From an uncultured Erysipelotrichaceae bacterium (lineage in GTDB: Bacteria > Bacillota_I > Bacilli_A > RF39 > UBA660): a stretch of DNA of 6,659 nucleotides. The DNA lies in NCBI GenBank assembly GCA_902783345.1, contig CACZQI010000063.1, positions 1-6,659 on the forward strand, written 5' to 3'. Under the pieces are notes generated by a model. The model was not told where the DNA came from, made no database searches, and saw only the letters and a program-made list of their open reading frames with translations. The position numbers were made by a program, and so were the translations under genes. Numbering within the stretch: position 1 is the first letter of the stretch; every line of letters begins with the position of its first letter. Positions 5,318 through 6,659 of the stretch are shown here, one piece after another.

Positions 5318-6659
5318 ATGAAAAAGAATATAAATAATAAAGGATTTGTCATGATTGAAACAATTATAGTAATGAGTATTTTAGCGATTGGTTTAATATC
5401 TTTATATGCTTCATATGCTCTTATTATGAAAAGGAATGCTAATAATACTAATGATAAAGCCGAAAATACATATATTGCATATCAAATTAACAATTATAAA
5501 TTTTATCAACCATCAAATATATTAGATAGTACTTATTATGTTGAAGTATACTCATTAGGAGGTAATTATTTAAAAAGAGATTGTGGGTTGGTTGGTTCTA
5601 CTGCTAAGTGTACCTCACAAATTATAATACCTAAAGAAGAACAAGCCTTATATCGAAATTTAAATATTGATAAAATATATTATTTTACAAGAAATTTATC
5701 AGAGCTTTTTAATAGTGATGCCTTACTTTTATTTGATGGTAGTACGATAAACTATTTAAACAAGCAAAAAAATAATATAAATGTTAGTAGTACAGCTGAG
5801 AGAACAGTTTTAGTTAAAACTAAATATGATAATGAAACAAATTTTTCTTATTATCAAAAAGAGTATAGTTATAATGCTAAAAATATTCGAAGACTAATTT
5901 ATGGTGAAGAAAATAAAAATGTATCAAATCCTATGACTAATCCAGGAGTAAATATATCTTCAAATAATGAAAAAATAATAGGAACAACTATTGATGATTA
6001 TGGAATAAGTTATTATTTTAGAGGTAATGTCCAAAACAATTATTTAGTATTTGCGGGAATGTGCTGGCGAATAGTTAGAGTAACTGGGAATGGTAATATA
6101 AAACTAGTTTTATATAATGAATCTAATGCATCATGTACTGAAACTGGTGAAAATAAAGCCTTTGCAAGATATAGCACTAATAATTTTAAAATAAGTTATA
6201 ATAGCAGTAATAATTATAATACTTATGTTGGTTATAAATATAGTAATAATACTAGTTCAAGTAATTATAATGATAATCATGCCAATAATATAGACAGTAA
6301 TATTTTAGCAAAATTAAAAATGTGGTACGATTCAAAAATTAGTGATCAGAATAAATTACTACTTGCGGATGTCATTTGGTGTAATGATAAAAGCGTAGTT
6401 AGTGATTTATCATATAATGTAAATAGTTTTAGTAATTTAACTGGAAGTGGGGTTAAAAATGAAGCAACATATTATAGTGCTTCTAGAAGACTTATGCCGA
6501 GCGCTAATGCTGGTCCAAGTTTAAATTGTACTAATAGTTTATCAAAATTAACATCAACAAATTTAAATGGTTATAAAATTGGTCTTTTAACTGCCGATGA
6601 AGTAGCATATGCCGGTGGTGCTTATAACGCATCTAATAATAATTATTATTTATATAATA
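5318..6659 (+). CDS. Prepilin-type protein with canonical class III leader and DUF6273-like module, 3' end outside window
   Basis: The frame is open from ATG 5318 to the window end: 447 codons plus one base, with no stop. The leader is a textbook prepilin site: basic MKKNINNK, Gly9|Phe10, Glu14 at +5, and a hydrophobic helix to about 37. Residues about 38-220 form a region I do not recognise, with a DCGLVGSTAKC cysteine pair that may be a disulfide loop. From about 226 comes the same module as in the upstream protein: SYYFRGNVQNNYLVFAG, CWRIVR, IWCNDK, and IGLLTADEVAYAGG at 421-434. Cysteines 249, 273, 355 and 404 match the neighbour's four. A loop at about 284-325 is very rich in Asn, Ser and Tyr. 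By comparison, about 65 residues are missing, including the WLLTP and GIRPVV segments. It is probably a minor pilin or pseudopilin with a large exposed domain, expressed together with the gene before it. Confidence 0.82.
   Translation, partial: MKKNINNKGFVMIETIIVMSILAIGLISLYASYALIMKRNANNTNDKAENTYIAYQINNYKFYQPSNILDSTYYVEVYSLGGNYLKRDCGLVGSTAKCTSQIIIPKEEQALYRNLNIDKIYYFTRNLSELFNSDALLLFDGSTINYLNKQKNNINVSSTAERTVLVKTKYDNETNFSYYQKEYSYNAKNIRRLIYGEENKNVSNPMTNPGVNISSNNEKIIGTTIDDYGISYYFRGNVQNNYLVFAGMCWRIVRVTGNGNIKLVLYNESNASCTETGENKAFARYSTNNFKISYNSSNNYNTYVGYKYSNNTSSSNYNDNHANNIDSNILAKLKMWYDSKISDQNKLLLADVIWCNDKSVVSDLSYNVNSFSNLTGSGVKNEATYYSASRRLMPSANAGPSLNCTNSLSKLTSTNLNGYKIGLLTADEVAYAGGAYNASNNNYYLYN
5993..6120 (+). 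repeat. Copy 2 of the 128-bp segment shared by the two prepilin-like genes
   Basis: This is the counterpart of 4457-4584, at about 80% identity without gaps by hand count. It marks the start of the shared C-terminal module and shows that the two genes arose by tandem duplication or by spread of this module. Confidence 0.85.

Noticed and set aside
5164..5352. Minus-strand open frame of 62 codons spanning the junction of the two prepilin-like genes
   Set aside because: It overlaps a conserved C-terminus, the ribosome-binding site and the prepilin leader on the other strand, and has no family features.
4457..6120. Insertion sequence or recent mobile duplication
   Set aside because: The repeated 128-bp segments are in-frame coding homology at about 80% identity, with no terminal inverted repeats, target duplications or transposase.
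3572..6659. Diversity-generating retroelement locus
   Set aside because: The module may resemble C-type-lectin targets, but the window has no reverse transcriptase and no template/variable repeat pair. The two gene copies differ at all kinds of bases, not specifically at adenines.

Overview
The window is very AT-rich on the + strand. All genes are on that strand, intergenic gaps are short, every complete gene ends in TAA, and Trp is read from TGG, so there is no sign of UGA-as-Trp recoding. Together with Firmicutes-type lepA and hemW genes, this suggests a low-GC Bacilli or Mollicutes-related organism, perhaps a host-associated gut lineage. That placement is inference from composition and gene content.

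Left part (1-2055): a housekeeping cluster. It holds the 3' end of lepA (elongation factor 4), a tag-type DNA-3-methyladenine glycosylase overlapping lepA by 8 nt, and a hemW-like radical SAM gene 32 nt further on. lepA followed by hemW is a familiar Firmicutes order; here tag sits between them, and no hrcA follows hemW.

Middle (2122-3504): a secreted, membrane-anchored protein of 460 residues. It has a signal peptide, a cohesin-like beta domain, two cadherin-like beta-sandwich modules, one membrane helix and a 57-residue charged cytoplasmic tail. A promoter-like sequence precedes it. A rho-independent terminator overlaps its last codons and stop.

Right part (3572-6659): a new transcription unit with two tandem surface genes. 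Both begin with prepilin-like (class III) leaders and share a large C-terminal module with four conserved cysteines. The first (578 aa) lacks the usual Glu at position +5 and seems to carry two copies of the module, the first one divergent. The second, cut by the window end, has the canonical G|F...E5 leader. My reading, which is inference, is that they are minor pilins or pseudopilins with large exposed domains. The first would be a cap-like subunit, by analogy with GspK-type minor pseudopilins that lack Glu5. This pair is the least described and most interesting part of the window. No pilus ATPase, platform protein or prepilin peptidase lies within it.

No RNA genes, insertion sequences, CRISPR arrays or supported minus-strand genes were seen. 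No gap between genes exceeds about 70 bases.
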